Source: Aliiroseovarius sp. S1123 (GTDB taxonomy: Bacteria > Pseudomonadota > Alphaproteobacteria > Rhodobacterales > Rhodobacteraceae). Taken from it: 64,000 bases of DNA. A program made the position numbers and the translations under genes. This document shows, one piece after another, positions 50,593-59,372 of the stretch; positions within the stretch are counted from its first letter, which is position 1, and the number at the start of each line of letters is the position of its first letter. Under the pieces are notes generated by a model. That model was given only the letters and a program-made list of their open reading frames with translations. It searched no databases and had not been told where the DNA came from. The stretch spans positions 1 to 64,000 of the forward strand of contig NZ_JALKBE010000010.1 in the NCBI RefSeq assembly GCF_023015885.1, written 5' to 3'.

Positions 50593-51830
50593 CACAGACG
50601 GTGTTGTTGGTCGATGACGACATGATGGTGCGTGAAGCGCTGGGCCAGACGTTGGAGCTGAACGGCCTGAGGGTGACTGCGGCGGGCAGCTATGTCGAGG
50701 CCAAGGACCACATCCAGCCCGACTTTCCGGGCGTCATTCTGTCGGACATTCGCATGCCCGGTAAGGATGGCTTTGCGCTGTTGCAGCAGGCGCAAGAGGT
50801 TGATCCGGATTTGCCGGTAATTTTGTTGACAGGCGAGGGGGACATCCCGACGGCTGTACGCGGCATGACCGAGGGCGCTTTTGACTTTCTGGAAAAGCCC
50901 TGTGACCCCAACACGCTTCTGTCGGTGATTGGGCGGGCGCTGCAGACCCGGGCGCTGGTGTTGGAAAACCGGGCTCTTCGCGCCAAAGCGCAGACCGGCG
51001 ATGCGGCAGCGCGGCTTTTGATCGGGGAAAGCACACTGGCAGAAGAGTTGCGTGCGCAGGTTCGCGCGGCAGCCACCACCAATGCCGAGGTCCTGATCTG
51101 TGGCGAGCCGGGCTCGGGCACGTCGAAGGTGGCCGAGGTTCTGCACCTTCTGTCCGGCGATGCCACGCGGCCTTTCGTCAAACTGGCGGCGGCCGGGTTA
51201 TCCGCAGAGGACCTTCTGGCCGGCGTAGACCGGGCCGAAGGTGGGACGTTGTTCCTGGACGAGGTCGGTGCGCTGGATGCAGCGGTACAATACCAACTGT
51301 TGGACCTGCTCGAACAACCCGGCAATTGGCGCTTGGCCGCTGGAAGCTATCGTGACCTTGAAGCCGAGCATCAGGCGGACCGCTTCAATGCGGACCTCTA
51401 CTACAAGCTGGATCTCTTCCGCATCCGCATCCCAGCCCTGCGCGAACGGAAAGAAGACATCCCGCTTCTGTTCCGTCACTATGTTTCGATCTCGTCCGAA
51501 CAGGCGGCTCTGACGCCGCCTGAAATAGGGCAGGATGCGATTGCGCAGCTTATGGCGCAGGACTGGCCGGGCAATGCACGTGCGTTGATGAATGCAGCCA
51601 TGCGTTTTTCCATGGGGCTTGGCTTGGGGCAGATGGACAGCCCTCAAGATGACGCGGGTCTGGGTCTGGCCGAGCAATTGGCGCAGGTCGAGCGGTCGCT
51701 GCTGATGGACGCTCTGAAGCGTCACGGCGGCGGGGCCAGTGCGGCGGCAAAAGAGCTGAAACTGCCGCGAAAGACCTTCTATGACAAGCTGGCGCGGCAC
51801 GGGATTCGGCCCGAGGCGTTTCGCAGTTGA
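50589..51830 (+). CDS. dctD: DctD-like response regulator lacking GAFTGA and the Walker A lysine
   Basis: The 413-residue protein has a receiver domain (Asp53 in LSDIRMPGKDG, Lys103 in EKP) and a Fis-type HTH at the end (GGASAAAKELKLPRKTFYDKL). Between them is an AAA+ domain that is clearly damaged for its usual job. Walker A reads GEPGSGTSK (172-180), with threonine where the lysine should be. The stretch of about 30 residues that normally holds ELFGHEKGAFTGA is absent. Walker B (GGTLFLDEVG) remains. It probably regulates transcription without sigma54, as GAFTGA-less NtrC does in Rhodobacter capsulatus. The start overlaps dctB (ATGA). Confidence 0.88.
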   Translation: MTQTVLLVDDDMMVREALGQTLELNGLRVTAAGSYVEAKDHIQPDFPGVILSDIRMPGKDGFALLQQAQEVDPDLPVILLTGEGDIPTAVRGMTEGAFDFLEKPCDPNTLLSVIGRALQTRALVLENRALRAKAQTGDAAARLLIGESTLAEELRAQVRAAATTNAEVLICGEPGSGTSKVAEVLHLLSGDATRPFVKLAAAGLSAEDLLAGVDRAEGGTLFLDEVGALDAAVQYQLLDLLEQPGNWRLAAGSYRDLEAEHQADRFNADLYYKLDLFRIRIPALRERKEDIPLLFRHYVSISSEQAALTPPEIGQDAIAQLMAQDWPGNARALMNAAMRFSMGLGLGQMDSPQDDAGLGLAEQLAQVERSLLMDALKRHGGGASAAAKELKLPRKTFYDKLARHGIRPEAFRS

Positions 51831-51831
51831 C

Positions 51832-51849
51832 TGTGCGGAATTCCGCACA
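51832..51849. promoter_or_regulatory. Perfect 18-bp palindrome, probable operator for the DctD-like regulator
   Basis: TGTGCGGAATTCCGCACA is fully symmetric and begins one base after the dctD stop, 215 bases upstream of dctP. Its position between the regulator and the transporter operon makes it the best candidate binding site for the DctD-like protein. No sigma54 promoter (GG-N10-GC with TTGC) was seen downstream. Confidence 0.6.
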
Positions 51850-52064
51850 AACCCCACATTCACCTGTGTGACTTTCCGCCCATGCTGCAAGTGCAATGCG
51901 GTTATGCTTGCAGCGTAACACGCGGCAACATGCAGTAAACAAACGAAAAACCCAACATTTGTTGAGTTTTCATCTGTTCCCCTTGGCGACGTCACGAACC
52001 CGTGAGCCTATAGGGCAGTTGCCCATTTTGCGGCGCTTACTCTATCTGTCTGGGAGGACACCAC

Positions 52065-53066
52065 ATGAAATTCCTGACCATTGCGGCTTCGGCCCTGGCC
52101 ATTGCAGCCTCTGTCACCACCGCGCAGGCGGCCTGTGACGACGGCGAGATCGTGATCAAGTTCAGCCACGTGACCAACACTGACAAGCACCCCAAGGGGA
52201 TTGCTGCGTCGCTCTTGGAACAGCGCGTGAATGACGAGATGAACGGCAAAGCCTGTATGGAGGTTTTCCCGAACTCGACGCTCTACAACGACAACAAAGT
52301 TCTGGAAGCAATGCTGCAGGGCGACGTTCAGTTGGCTGCACCGTCGCTGTCAAAGTTCGAGAAGTTCACCAAGAAGTTCCGCATCTTTGACCTGCCCTTC
52401 ATGTTCAATGACATCGATGCGGTCGATGCATTCCAAGCTTCGGAAAGCGGCCAAGCGCTTCTCGACAGCATGCAGCGCCGTGGCCTTCAGGGGCTGGCCT
52501 ATTGGCACAACGGTATGAAGCAGATGTCGGCCAACAAGCCGCTGGTTCTTCCGACCGATGCCGCAGGCCTGAAGTTCCGTGTTCAGTCGTCGGACGTGCT
52601 GGTTGCCCAGATGGAAGCCATCGGCGGCAGCCCGCAGAAAATGGCCTTCTCGGAAGTGTATGGCGGCCTGCAGCAGGGCGTTGTGGACGGTCAGGAAAAC
52701 ACCTGGTCGAACATCTACGGCAAGAAGTTCTTCGAAGTTCAGGACGGCATCACCGAGACCAACCACGGTGTTATTGACTATCTGGTTGTGACCAACATCG
52801 ACTGGCTGGAAAGCCTTGATGCGGGCGTACGCGATCAGTTCCTGACCATCCTGTCGGAAGTGACCACCACGCGTAACGCTGAATCGACCGCCGTCAACGA
52901 AGCAGCCAAGCAGTCGATCATCGACGCTGGTGGTGAAGTCCGCCAGCTGGACGCAGCACAGCGTCAAGCTTGGGTGGATGCGATGAAGCCGGTATGGGCG
53001 CAGTTCTCGGACGATGTTGGCCAAGAAAACATCGACGCGGCACAAGCCATCAACGCTGGCTCGTAA
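52065..53066 (+). CDS. dctP: TRAP transporter substrate-binding protein DctP
   Basis: The 333-residue product has a signal peptide (LTIAASALAIAASVTTAQA). The DctP/TAXI fold blocks follow: VIKFSHVTNTDKHPKGIAA, FPNSTLYNDNKVLEAMLQGDVQLAAPS, KFRVQSSDVLVAQMEAIGGSPQKMAFSEVYGGLQQGVVDGQENTWSNI. The conserved arginine in LKFRVQ normally binds a substrate carboxylate. GGGAGG precedes the ATG. With dctQ and dctM it imports C4-dicarboxylates or related acids under control of the preceding two-component pair. Confidence 0.93.
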   Translation: MKFLTIAASALAIAASVTTAQAACDDGEIVIKFSHVTNTDKHPKGIAASLLEQRVNDEMNGKACMEVFPNSTLYNDNKVLEAMLQGDVQLAAPSLSKFEKFTKKFRIFDLPFMFNDIDAVDAFQASESGQALLDSMQRRGLQGLAYWHNGMKQMSANKPLVLPTDAAGLKFRVQSSDVLVAQMEAIGGSPQKMAFSEVYGGLQQGVVDGQENTWSNIYGKKFFEVQDGITETNHGVIDYLVVTNIDWLESLDAGVRDQFLTILSEVTTTRNAESTAVNEAAKQSIIDAGGEVRQLDAAQRQAWVDAMKPVWAQFSDDVGQENIDAAQAINAGS

Positions 53067-53174
53067 GCCATAGAAAACTCTCCGGGACGCGCGAAAGCGT
53101 CCCGGAACACCACTGGTGTCGCGGTGCCCAAGGCGGGCCCGCATCTTTAGCAAAAATTCTGCGGGGACGAGGAC

Positions 53175-53840
53175 ATGCAACACAAGCACACCTTCGTGGA
53201 CCGAATCGAGGAGACGCTGATAGCGACGCTCCTTGGGCTGATGACCGCGATTACATTCGCAAACGTCATTGCCCGTTTCGGGTTCAATTCAAATATTCTC
53301 TGGGCGCTGGAACTGACCGTGTTCCTGTTCGGTTGGCTGGTGCTGCTGGGCGCTTCTTATGCGGTAAAGAAACACAGCCACTTGGGCGTCGATGCGATCG
53401 TCAATATGGTACCGCCCGCCGTGGCGCGTGTTCTGGGACTGATTGCAGCGGCCGCATGTGTCCTGTTTTCTATTTTCATGGTGAAGGGCGCATATGACTA
53501 CTGGGCCGTGTTCGCCGACCTGCCGCCCACCTCGGGCCGTTGGTTCCCGACGGGCTTCGAAGATAAGTTCCGCTCGCAATCCTTCTACGAAGTGCAAGAT
53601 GTGCCGATGATTGGGCTCTTTGCGTTTCTGGAAGACCTGATCAACTACGGCGAAAGCTATGAAAAGCTACCGAAAGTCGTGCCTTACATTGTTCTGCCGA
53701 TCTCGATGATCCTGTTGCTATTTAGGTTCCTGCAGGCCTCGCTTGCGATCTGGAGCGGAAAAACTGACCGGTTGGTCGCAAGCCACGAAGTCGAGGACGA
53801 GATCAAGGAAGTTCGTGAGCAATTGGGGGAGCATGACTAA
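53175..53840 (+). CDS. dctQ: TRAP transporter small permease DctQ
   Basis: The 221-residue membrane protein has the DctQ pattern of four helices, with IEETLIATLLGLMTAITFANVIARF and LFGWLVLLGASYAVKKHSHLGVDAIV. It is longer than the usual 160-180 residues because of an insert of about 45 residues (PPTSGRWFPTGFEDKF onwards) before the last helix. That insert is known from a subset of DctQ proteins. The stop overlaps the dctM start (TAATG). Confidence 0.9.
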   Translation: MQHKHTFVDRIEETLIATLLGLMTAITFANVIARFGFNSNILWALELTVFLFGWLVLLGASYAVKKHSHLGVDAIVNMVPPAVARVLGLIAAAACVLFSIFMVKGAYDYWAVFADLPPTSGRWFPTGFEDKFRSQSFYEVQDVPMIGLFAFLEDLINYGESYEKLPKVVPYIVLPISMILLLFRFLQASLAIWSGKTDRLVASHEVEDEIKEVREQLGEHD

Positions 53841-55249
53841 TGGAAGTCGTAATTCTATTTGCAATGGTGATCGGTCTTCTGCTGATCGGTGTGCCAATCG
53901 CAGTCAGTCTGGGCCTCAGCTCGATCCTGTTCCTGCTGTTCTATTCGGACGCCACACTGGCATCGGTTGCAGGCACGCTGTTCGAAGCCTTTGAAGGGCA
54001 CTTCACCCTGCTGGCCATCCCGTTCTTCATTCTGGCATCAAGCTTCATGTCGACGGGTGGTGTGGCGCGACGGATCATCCGCTTCTCGATCGCATGTGTT
54101 GGCCACCTTCCGGGCGGTCTGGCGATTGCGGGTGTGTTCGCCTGTATGATGTTCGCCGCGCTGTCTGGCTCTTCGCCGGCAACCGTTGTGGCCATTGGTT
54201 CCATCGTGATCGCTGGGATGCGCCAAGTTGGTTATTCCAAGGAATTCGCCGCAGGTGTGATCTGTAACGCAGGTACGTTGGGCATTCTGATCCCACCGTC
54301 GATCGTGATGGTTGTTTATGCCGCTTCGGTTGAAGTTTCGGTCGGCCGGATGTTCCTTGCGGGTGTGATCCCCGGCCTTCTGGCTGGTTTCATGCTGATG
54401 GTGACGATCTATGTCATCGCGAAGGTCAAAAACCTGCCCAAAGGCGAATGGAAAGGCTGGGGCGAGATCATCGAGTCAGGTCGCGACGCCGGTTGGGGTC
54501 TGTTCCTGATCGTCATCATTCTAGGCGGTATCTATGGGGGTATCTTTACCCCAACCGAAGCCGCAGCCGTTGCCGCGGTCTATGCCTTCCTCATCGCGAC
54601 CTTCGTCTACAAGGATATGGGTCCGCTCGCTGGGGCTGCCGCCGGGGTATCGGCTGGCAACCTCGAGGCTTCGACCGGTGAAAAGATCAGCCTGTTCAAG
54701 AAGCCGCAGGCGCTGATCACCTCGATGTTCCACCCGGACACCAAGCACACGCTGTTCGAAGCGGGTAAGCTGACCGTCACGCTGTTGTTCGTGATTGCCA
54801 ACGCGCTGATCCTGAAGCACGTGCTGACTGAACAGCAAGTGCCGCAGCAGATTGCGGGGGCCATGCTGAACGCAGGCTTCGGTCCGGTCATGTTCCTGAT
54901 CGTCGTCAACGTCATTCTGCTGATCGGTGGTCAGTTCATGGAGCCGTCGGGGCTGCTGGTCATCGTGGCACCCTTGGTGTTCCCGATTGCCATCGAGCTG
55001 GGCATCGACCCGATCCATCTGGGCATCATCATGGTGGTGAACATGGAGATCGGGATGATTACGCCACCTGTGGGTCTGAACCTCTTCGTGACCAGTGGTG
55101 TCGCGGGAATGCCGATGATGTCAGTGGTGCGCGCCGCACTGCCCTTCTTGGCCGTGCTCTTCGTCTTCCTGATCATGATCACCTACATACCGTGGCTATC
55201 GACCTTCCTGCCCAACACCTTCATGGGGCCGGAAATCATCACGAAATAA
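53840..55249 (+). CDS. dctM: TRAP transporter large permease DctM
   Basis: The 469-residue membrane protein has the DctM family signatures VPIAVSLGLSSILFLLF, LLAIPFFILASSFMSTGGVARR, SGSSPATVVAIGSI and GILIPPSIVMVVYA. A cytoplasmic insert of about 50 residues near 265-310 (GNLEASTGEKISLFKKPQ) lengthens it beyond the usual 425. It is the sodium-coupled translocation subunit of the TRAP system. Confidence 0.93.
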   Translation: MEVVILFAMVIGLLLIGVPIAVSLGLSSILFLLFYSDATLASVAGTLFEAFEGHFTLLAIPFFILASSFMSTGGVARRIIRFSIACVGHLPGGLAIAGVFACMMFAALSGSSPATVVAIGSIVIAGMRQVGYSKEFAAGVICNAGTLGILIPPSIVMVVYAASVEVSVGRMFLAGVIPGLLAGFMLMVTIYVIAKVKNLPKGEWKGWGEIIESGRDAGWGLFLIVIILGGIYGGIFTPTEAAAVAAVYAFLIATFVYKDMGPLAGAAAGVSAGNLEASTGEKISLFKKPQALITSMFHPDTKHTLFEAGKLTVTLLFVIANALILKHVLTEQQVPQQIAGAMLNAGFGPVMFLIVVNVILLIGGQFMEPSGLLVIVAPLVFPIAIELGIDPIHLGIIMVVNMEIGMITPPVGLNLFVTSGVAGMPMMSVVRAALPFLAVLFVFLIMITYIPWLSTFLPNTFMGPEIITK

Positions 55250-55282
55250 AAAAACAGCGCCGGGCCCCAAAAGGTCCGGCGC
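55250..55282 (-). terminator. Terminator of the DUF2892 gene, possibly bidirectional with dctM
   Basis: GCGCCGGGCC (55257-55266) pairs with GGTCCGGCGC (55273-55282) around CCAAAA, with one G-T pair. On the minus strand it is followed by a run of seven T residues after a G. It lies directly after dctM and also 70 bases after the convergent DUF2892 gene. Confidence 0.78.
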
Positions 55283-55351
55283 AAACTTATCCACTCGCTA
55301 CTTCGACCTGTTTAAAGAGCGAGCGTTGAGATTTTCTGAAGAAAACCTGAC

Positions 55352-55546
55352 TTAAGACTTAAGCTTGCAGGTATTGATCCCGAAGATCGAGTACACCGGG
55401 CAGGATCCCAGCGCACCGGTGGCCAGGGGGACAACGCCGATCAAAGCCCAGACCGGGCCGCCTGCGAAAAAGTACCACCCCAACAGGGCAAGACCTGCAA
55501 CAACGCGCAGAATTCGATCCAGATTACCTTCGTTACGTTTGAGCAT
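55352..55546 (-). CDS. DUF2892 small membrane protein
   Basis: The 64-residue product is a YgaP-C-terminal-like membrane protein with NEGNLDRILRVVAGLALLGWYFF and a second helix. The conserved tail GSCPVYSIFGINTC carries two cysteines. Family members often sit beside rhodanese or Crp-type genes and may bind sulfane sulfur, but function is not established. The AAAGGAG ribosome site is good. Two palindromes separate it from the Crp-type gene. Confidence 0.88.
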   Translation of the reverse strand: MLKRNEGNLDRILRVVAGLALLGWYFFAGGPVWALIGVVPLATGALGSCPVYSIFGINTCKLKS

Positions 55547-55570
55547 GATAAACTCCTTTCCTTATCTGAC

Positions 55571-55586
55571 ACCTTGCTAACAAGGT
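55571..55586. promoter_or_regulatory. Palindrome ACCTTG-N4-CAAGGT upstream of DUF2892
   Basis: Exact 6-base arms around CTAA. It lies 25 bases upstream of the DUF2892 start and 15 bases from a second palindrome, in a place suited to promoter control. Confidence 0.5.
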
Positions 55587-55600
55587 ATCTGCGGAAAGGC

Positions 55601-55617
55601 ATGTGACGTGGTCACAT
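55601..55617. promoter_or_regulatory. Crp-like palindrome ATGTGAC-N3-GTCACAT
   Basis: A perfect inverted repeat with TGTGA and TCACA half-sites, the bases read by Crp/Fnr proteins, but with five instead of six bases between them. It lies between the Crp-type regulator and the DUF2892 gene and is its likely target. Confidence 0.6.
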
Positions 55618-55624
55618 ACGGTGA

Positions 55625-56284
55625 TTAAAAAGCTGTTCCGCTGACGATTTTGTTCAGCGCCTTGCGATCCAGAACCGTCACAACCCCACGTTCATGCGCC
55701 ACCGATCCGGCATGCGCCATCTTGTCTAACCTGCGCGAGATCACCTCGCGCGCGGTGCCAATCGCGGTGGCCATCTCGGCTTGCGTCATATGCAGACATC
55801 CGTCTGGGCCAGAGCGGTCGAGGATCAGCGCGGCTAGCCGTGCCTCCACGCTCATGAAGGACACGTTCTCGATCAGTTGCATCATCGACTGCATGCGTTC
55901 GGCGAAGGCGCCAAAAACCAGCCGTCGAAATCCGGGCGAGCTGTCCAGAAGCGCAAAGAACACGTCGCGTGGGATCAGGACCAGACGGGCGGGGGTCTCG
56001 GCCGTGGCTTCTGCGGTATAGGCGTCGCCACCTAAGAGCCCCAGCGTTGACTGGATGCAGCTTTGGCCCGGCGCCACGCGGTAGAGAAGAATATCGCGCC
56101 CGTTGGGGCCGATCAGGTTCACGTCGACCTGTCCTGACAGCATGACGACATAGCCTTTCACGGCCTCGCCGGGGCAAAACAGGATGGCGCCCTTGGGCAC
56201 CTCCATCGGGGAAAGCGTATCCAGAAGCGCGCGGGCTGGAGCATCCAGCCCGGCGATTTGATCTGTGTGTTCGGTCCAACTCAT
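55625..56284 (-). CDS. Crp/Fnr-family transcriptional regulator
   Basis: The 219-residue protein has an N-terminal cyclic-nucleotide-binding fold (KGAILFCPGEAVKGYVVMLSGQVDVNLI) and a C-terminal HTH_Crp (MTQAEMATAIGTAREVISRRLDKMAHAG). The N-terminal cysteine cluster of true Fnr is absent, so it does not look like an Fe-S oxygen sensor. The phosphate-binding arginine of Crp is not evident either. It lies immediately upstream of DUF2892 on the same strand, with palindromes between them, and probably controls that gene. Homologs in this position often respond to redox or NO, which is only suggestive here. Confidence 0.85.
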   Translation of the reverse strand: MSWTEHTDQIAGLDAPARALLDTLSPMEVPKGAILFCPGEAVKGYVVMLSGQVDVNLIGPNGRDILLYRVAPGQSCIQSTLGLLGGDAYTAEATAETPARLVLIPRDVFFALLDSSPGFRRLVFGAFAERMQSMMQLIENVSFMSVEARLAALILDRSGPDGCLHMTQAEMATAIGTAREVISRRLDKMAHAGSVAHERGVVTVLDRKALNKIVSGTAF

Positions 56285-56309
56285 GAGGGTAGGCTAGACC
56301 GAACGCGCC

Positions 56310-57182
56310 TTAGCTGCGACCGCGTTTTTCAAAACGCGGCAACATGGCCGAGAAATCCATGCCCAGACCATCTTCGTTCTCGACGAATTGGGTATAGAGC
56401 TCGGTTGCGGCCTGCCCCATCGGGGTATCGGCATCCGCCGCCTCAGCCGCTTGCTGGCTCAGACGCAGGTCTTTCAGCATCAGTTCCGCAGCAAAGCCGG
56501 GCTGGTAGTTGTTGTCGGCAGGCGATTGCGGACCCACACCGGGGGCTGGGCAATAGGCATTCATGGTCCAGCTGTACCCCGACGAGGTCGACACGACGTC
56601 GAACATCTTCTGGCGATCCAGACCCAGCTTGTCGGCTAGCGCGAAGGCTTCACAGGTGCCGATCATGGTGATGCCTAGGATCATGTTGTTGCAGATCTTG
56701 GCCGCTTGACCCGCTCCGCTGTCGCCGCAATGCACGGCTTTCTGACCCATGATGTCAAAGAGGGGCTCGGCCTTGGCAAAGGCTTCCTCCGAACCACCCG
56801 CCATGAAGGTCAGCGTGCCGCCCGATGCGCCGCCAACACCACCCGACACGGGGGCGTCTACGGGCAGCAGACCTGCTGCCGCGGCCTGTTCCGCCACCGC
56901 ACGCGCGCTTTCGACGTCGACAGTCGAGCAATCGACGAACCCGGTTCCCTTGTCCATCGCCGGGACGATTTCATTGGCCACCGCGCGCAGGATCTGGCCG
57001 TTGGGCAGCATGGTCACAACAACATCTTTGCCAGCAGCCGCTTCGGTACTCGATGCGGCCAGCGCCACACCTTCGATCTGAACCGGGGCCATGTCAAAGC
57101 CGGTGACCTCGTGACCGGCCTTGGCCAAGTTTGCGGCCATCGGGCCACCCATGTTGCCCAGTCCGATAAATCCGATTTTCAT
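56310..57182 (-). CDS. mmsB: 3-hydroxyisobutyrate dehydrogenase
   Basis: The 290-residue enzyme has the NAD-binding loop GFIGLGNMGGPMAANL and the substrate-binding block FVDCSTVDVESAR. GGVGGASGGTLTFMAGG and the catalytic lysine region (GAGQAAKICNNMILG) follow. It oxidises 3-hydroxyisobutyrate to methylmalonate semialdehyde in valine breakdown, the step before MmsA. It is the last of three overlapping or closely spaced valine genes on the minus strand. Confidence 0.92.
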   Translation of the reverse strand: MKIGFIGLGNMGGPMAANLAKAGHEVTGFDMAPVQIEGVALAASSTEAAAGKDVVVTMLPNGQILRAVANEIVPAMDKGTGFVDCSTVDVESARAVAEQAAAAGLLPVDAPVSGGVGGASGGTLTFMAGGSEEAFAKAEPLFDIMGQKAVHCGDSGAGQAAKICNNMILGITMIGTCEAFALADKLGLDRQKMFDVVSTSSGYSWTMNAYCPAPGVGPQSPADNNYQPGFAAELMLKDLRLSQQAAEAADADTPMGQAATELYTQFVENEDGLGMDFSAMLPRFEKRGRS

Positions 57183-57192
57183 GAGGTTCTCC

Positions 57193-58221
57193 CTAGAATG
57201 TCAGTTTCTTGTCGCCCAAAGGGGCAAGCATATGTTCGACTGCCTCTTGCGGCAGGTTTTCCATGTCGTACTCCCAGTTCGGGTTACGATCTTTGTCGAT
57301 CACGGCGGCGCGAATGCCTTCCACCAGATCGGAGTGTTCCAGCGCACGATAGACGAAGCGGTACTCTAGTTCGAGCGACGTGCGCACGTCACGGGTTCCC
57401 GCCATCCGGTGCAGCATCTCGACCGTGCAGGCCATCGACAAGGGCGAGTTCCGGCCCAGAAGCTCAAGCGTGTTCTCGGCAAACTGGCTGTCTTCGGCGC
57501 GCAGAGACGCCACGATCTCGCCCAAACTTCCGCCGCCGAAATGGGCGTCGATCATCGGCTGCATCGCCGACAGGTTGCCCGGGATCGGCGGAATTGCGGC
57601 CTCGTCAATGTGGCTTGGGTCGCCAGTACGGATCAGGTCCGCCTTCAGCGCGTCCCATTCGGCCTGACGGATCACATAATCGGCAAAGCCTGCATGGATC
57701 GCATCACCCGGTGCAAGGCGTGCGCCGGTCATACCGATATATTCGCCCAAGCGGCCCGGCGCATGGGCCAGGATCATCGACCCACCCACATCCGGCACCA
57801 GACCGATCCCGCATTCTGGCATCGCCATACGTGACGAGCGCGCCATGATCCGGTGCGAGCCGTGACAGCCAACGCCGACGCCGCCGCCCATTGTGAAGCC
57901 CTGCATGAAGCTGACCACCGGCTTGGGGAACTCGAACAGGCGCGCGTTCATGCGGTATTCGTCGCGCCAAAATTCCTGCGCACGGGTGTGATCGCCCGAC
58001 AGGCCGATCTCGTAGATCTCGCGGATGTCGCCACCGGCGCAGAAGGCGCGGTCGCCCTCGGCATCAATCAGGATCAGCGCGACCTCGTCATCATCGGCCC
58101 ACTTGATCAGGGCCGCGTCGATCTTAAGGCACATGTCATAGCTAAGTGCATTCAGCGCCTCGGGGCGGGTCAATGTGATCCGCCCAGCCTTGCCTTCCTT
58201 TCGAATATGAATGTCTGTCAT
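57193..58221 (-). CDS. 3-hydroxyisobutyryl-CoA hydrolase
   Basis: The 342-residue enzyme is a crotonase-fold protein of HIBCH length. It has ALNALSYDMCLKIDAAL, GDRAFCAGGDIREIYE, GFTMGGGVGVGCHGSHRI and PECGIGLVPDVGGSMIL, the last carrying the catalytic glutamate and aspartate. It releases CoA from 3-hydroxyisobutyryl-CoA in valine degradation. Its start overlaps the acyl-CoA dehydrogenase stop (TAATG), and mmsB follows after 10 bases. Confidence 0.9.
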   Translation of the reverse strand: MTDIHIRKEGKAGRITLTRPEALNALSYDMCLKIDAALIKWADDDEVALILIDAEGDRAFCAGGDIREIYEIGLSGDHTRAQEFWRDEYRMNARLFEFPKPVVSFMQGFTMGGGVGVGCHGSHRIMARSSRMAMPECGIGLVPDVGGSMILAHAPGRLGEYIGMTGARLAPGDAIHAGFADYVIRQAEWDALKADLIRTGDPSHIDEAAIPPIPGNLSAMQPMIDAHFGGGSLGEIVASLRAEDSQFAENTLELLGRNSPLSMACTVEMLHRMAGTRDVRTSLELEYRFVYRALEHSDLVEGIRAAVIDKDRNPNWEYDMENLPQEAVEHMLAPLGDKKLTF

Positions 58222-59372
58222 TAGCCGCGGTCGCGTTCTACCAAAAGCTGACGCCCGACAATCAGGCGCATGATTTCATTGGTGCCTTCCAAAATCTGAT
58301 GCACGCGCAAGTCGCGCACGATTTTCTCGATGCCATAATCAGACAGGTAGCCATAGCCGCCATGAAGCTGCAAACAGCCGTTCGCAACTTCGAAGGATAC
58401 ATCCGTCACCATCAGCTTGGCCATCGCGCAGAACTTGGACGCATCATGCGCGCCGTTGTCCAGCTTCCACGCCGCCTGACGCAGGAAGGTGCGCGCGGCT
58501 TGCAGCTTGGTTTCATATTCCGCCAGACGGAATTGAAGCGCCTGGAACTGGTCGATGGTTTTGCCAAACGCTTTGCGCTCGCCCATGTATTGCAGGGTCA
58601 GATCCAGCGCCTTTTGCGCGCCACCCAAGGCGCCTGCCGAGATGTTCAGACGTCCACCGTCCAGACCGGCCATCGCATAGGAAAAACCTTTGCCCTCTTC
58701 GCCCAGCAGGTTCTCATGCGGGACAAGGCAATCGTCGAACTGCACCTGCGACGTCGGCTGCGCCTTCCAGCCCATCTTGCGTTCATTGGCACCAAAGCTC
58801 AGACCCGGCGTGCCGTTTTCCACAACCACGGTCGAGATACCCTTGGGGCCATCGTCGCCGGTGCGGCACATGGTAACGTAAACGTCTGAATAGTTGCCGC
58901 CCGAGATGAACGCCTTGTTGCCGTTCATAACATAGCCCGCGTCGGTCTTTTCGGCGCGGGTTTTCAACGCCGCTGCGTCCGATCCCGATCCCGGTTCGGT
59001 CAGGCAATACGAGAAGACTTTTTCCATCGAGCACAGCGCAGGCAGCCATTTCTGTTTGTCTTCTTCCTTGCCGAATTTGTCGATCATGCCGCCGCACATG
59101 TTGTGGATCGACAGGAACGAGCCGACAGACGGGTCAGCCATTGCCAGCGCTTCGAAAATCAGTGTGGCATCAAGGCGCGACAGGCCCGAGCCGCCGTATT
59201 CTTCGGACACATAGACGCCGCCAAAGCCCAGCTCGGCCAGTTGCGGCCACAGCTCTCTTGGGATGGTGCCTTCGGCCTCCCATTTCTCGGAATTTGGTGC
59301 AATGTTTTCTTCGCCAAAGCTTTTGGCCATGTCGAAGATAAGGGTCTGCTCTTCGGTCAGCGCGAAATCCAT
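58221..59372 (-). CDS. Acyl-CoA dehydrogenase, probably isobutyryl-CoA dehydrogenase
   Basis: The 383-residue flavoenzyme has the family signatures CLTEPGSGSDAAALKT and GGYGYLSDYGIEKIVRDLRVHQILEGTNEIMR, with the catalytic glutamate in EGTNE. Being co-transcribed with HIBCH-type hydrolase and mmsB genes makes isobutyryl-CoA the likely substrate, the first committed oxidation of the valine branch. GGGAGG precedes the start. Confidence 0.9.
   Translation of the reverse strand: MDFALTEEQTLIFDMAKSFGEENIAPNSEKWEAEGTIPRELWPQLAELGFGGVYVSEEYGGSGLSRLDATLIFEALAMADPSVGSFLSIHNMCGGMIDKFGKEEDKQKWLPALCSMEKVFSYCLTEPGSGSDAAALKTRAEKTDAGYVMNGNKAFISGGNYSDVYVTMCRTGDDGPKGISTVVVENGTPGLSFGANERKMGWKAQPTSQVQFDDCLVPHENLLGEEGKGFSYAMAGLDGGRLNISAGALGGAQKALDLTLQYMGERKAFGKTIDQFQALQFRLAEYETKLQAARTFLRQAAWKLDNGAHDASKFCAMAKLMVTDVSFEVANGCLQLHGGYGYLSDYGIEKIVRDLRVHQILEGTNEIMRLIVGRQLLVERDRG

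Noticed and set aside
51850-52064. Sigma54 promoter upstream of dctP
   Set aside because: No GG and GC pair at the required 10-base spacing with flanking TGGC and TTGC was seen, and the regulator lacks the sigma54-contacting loop.
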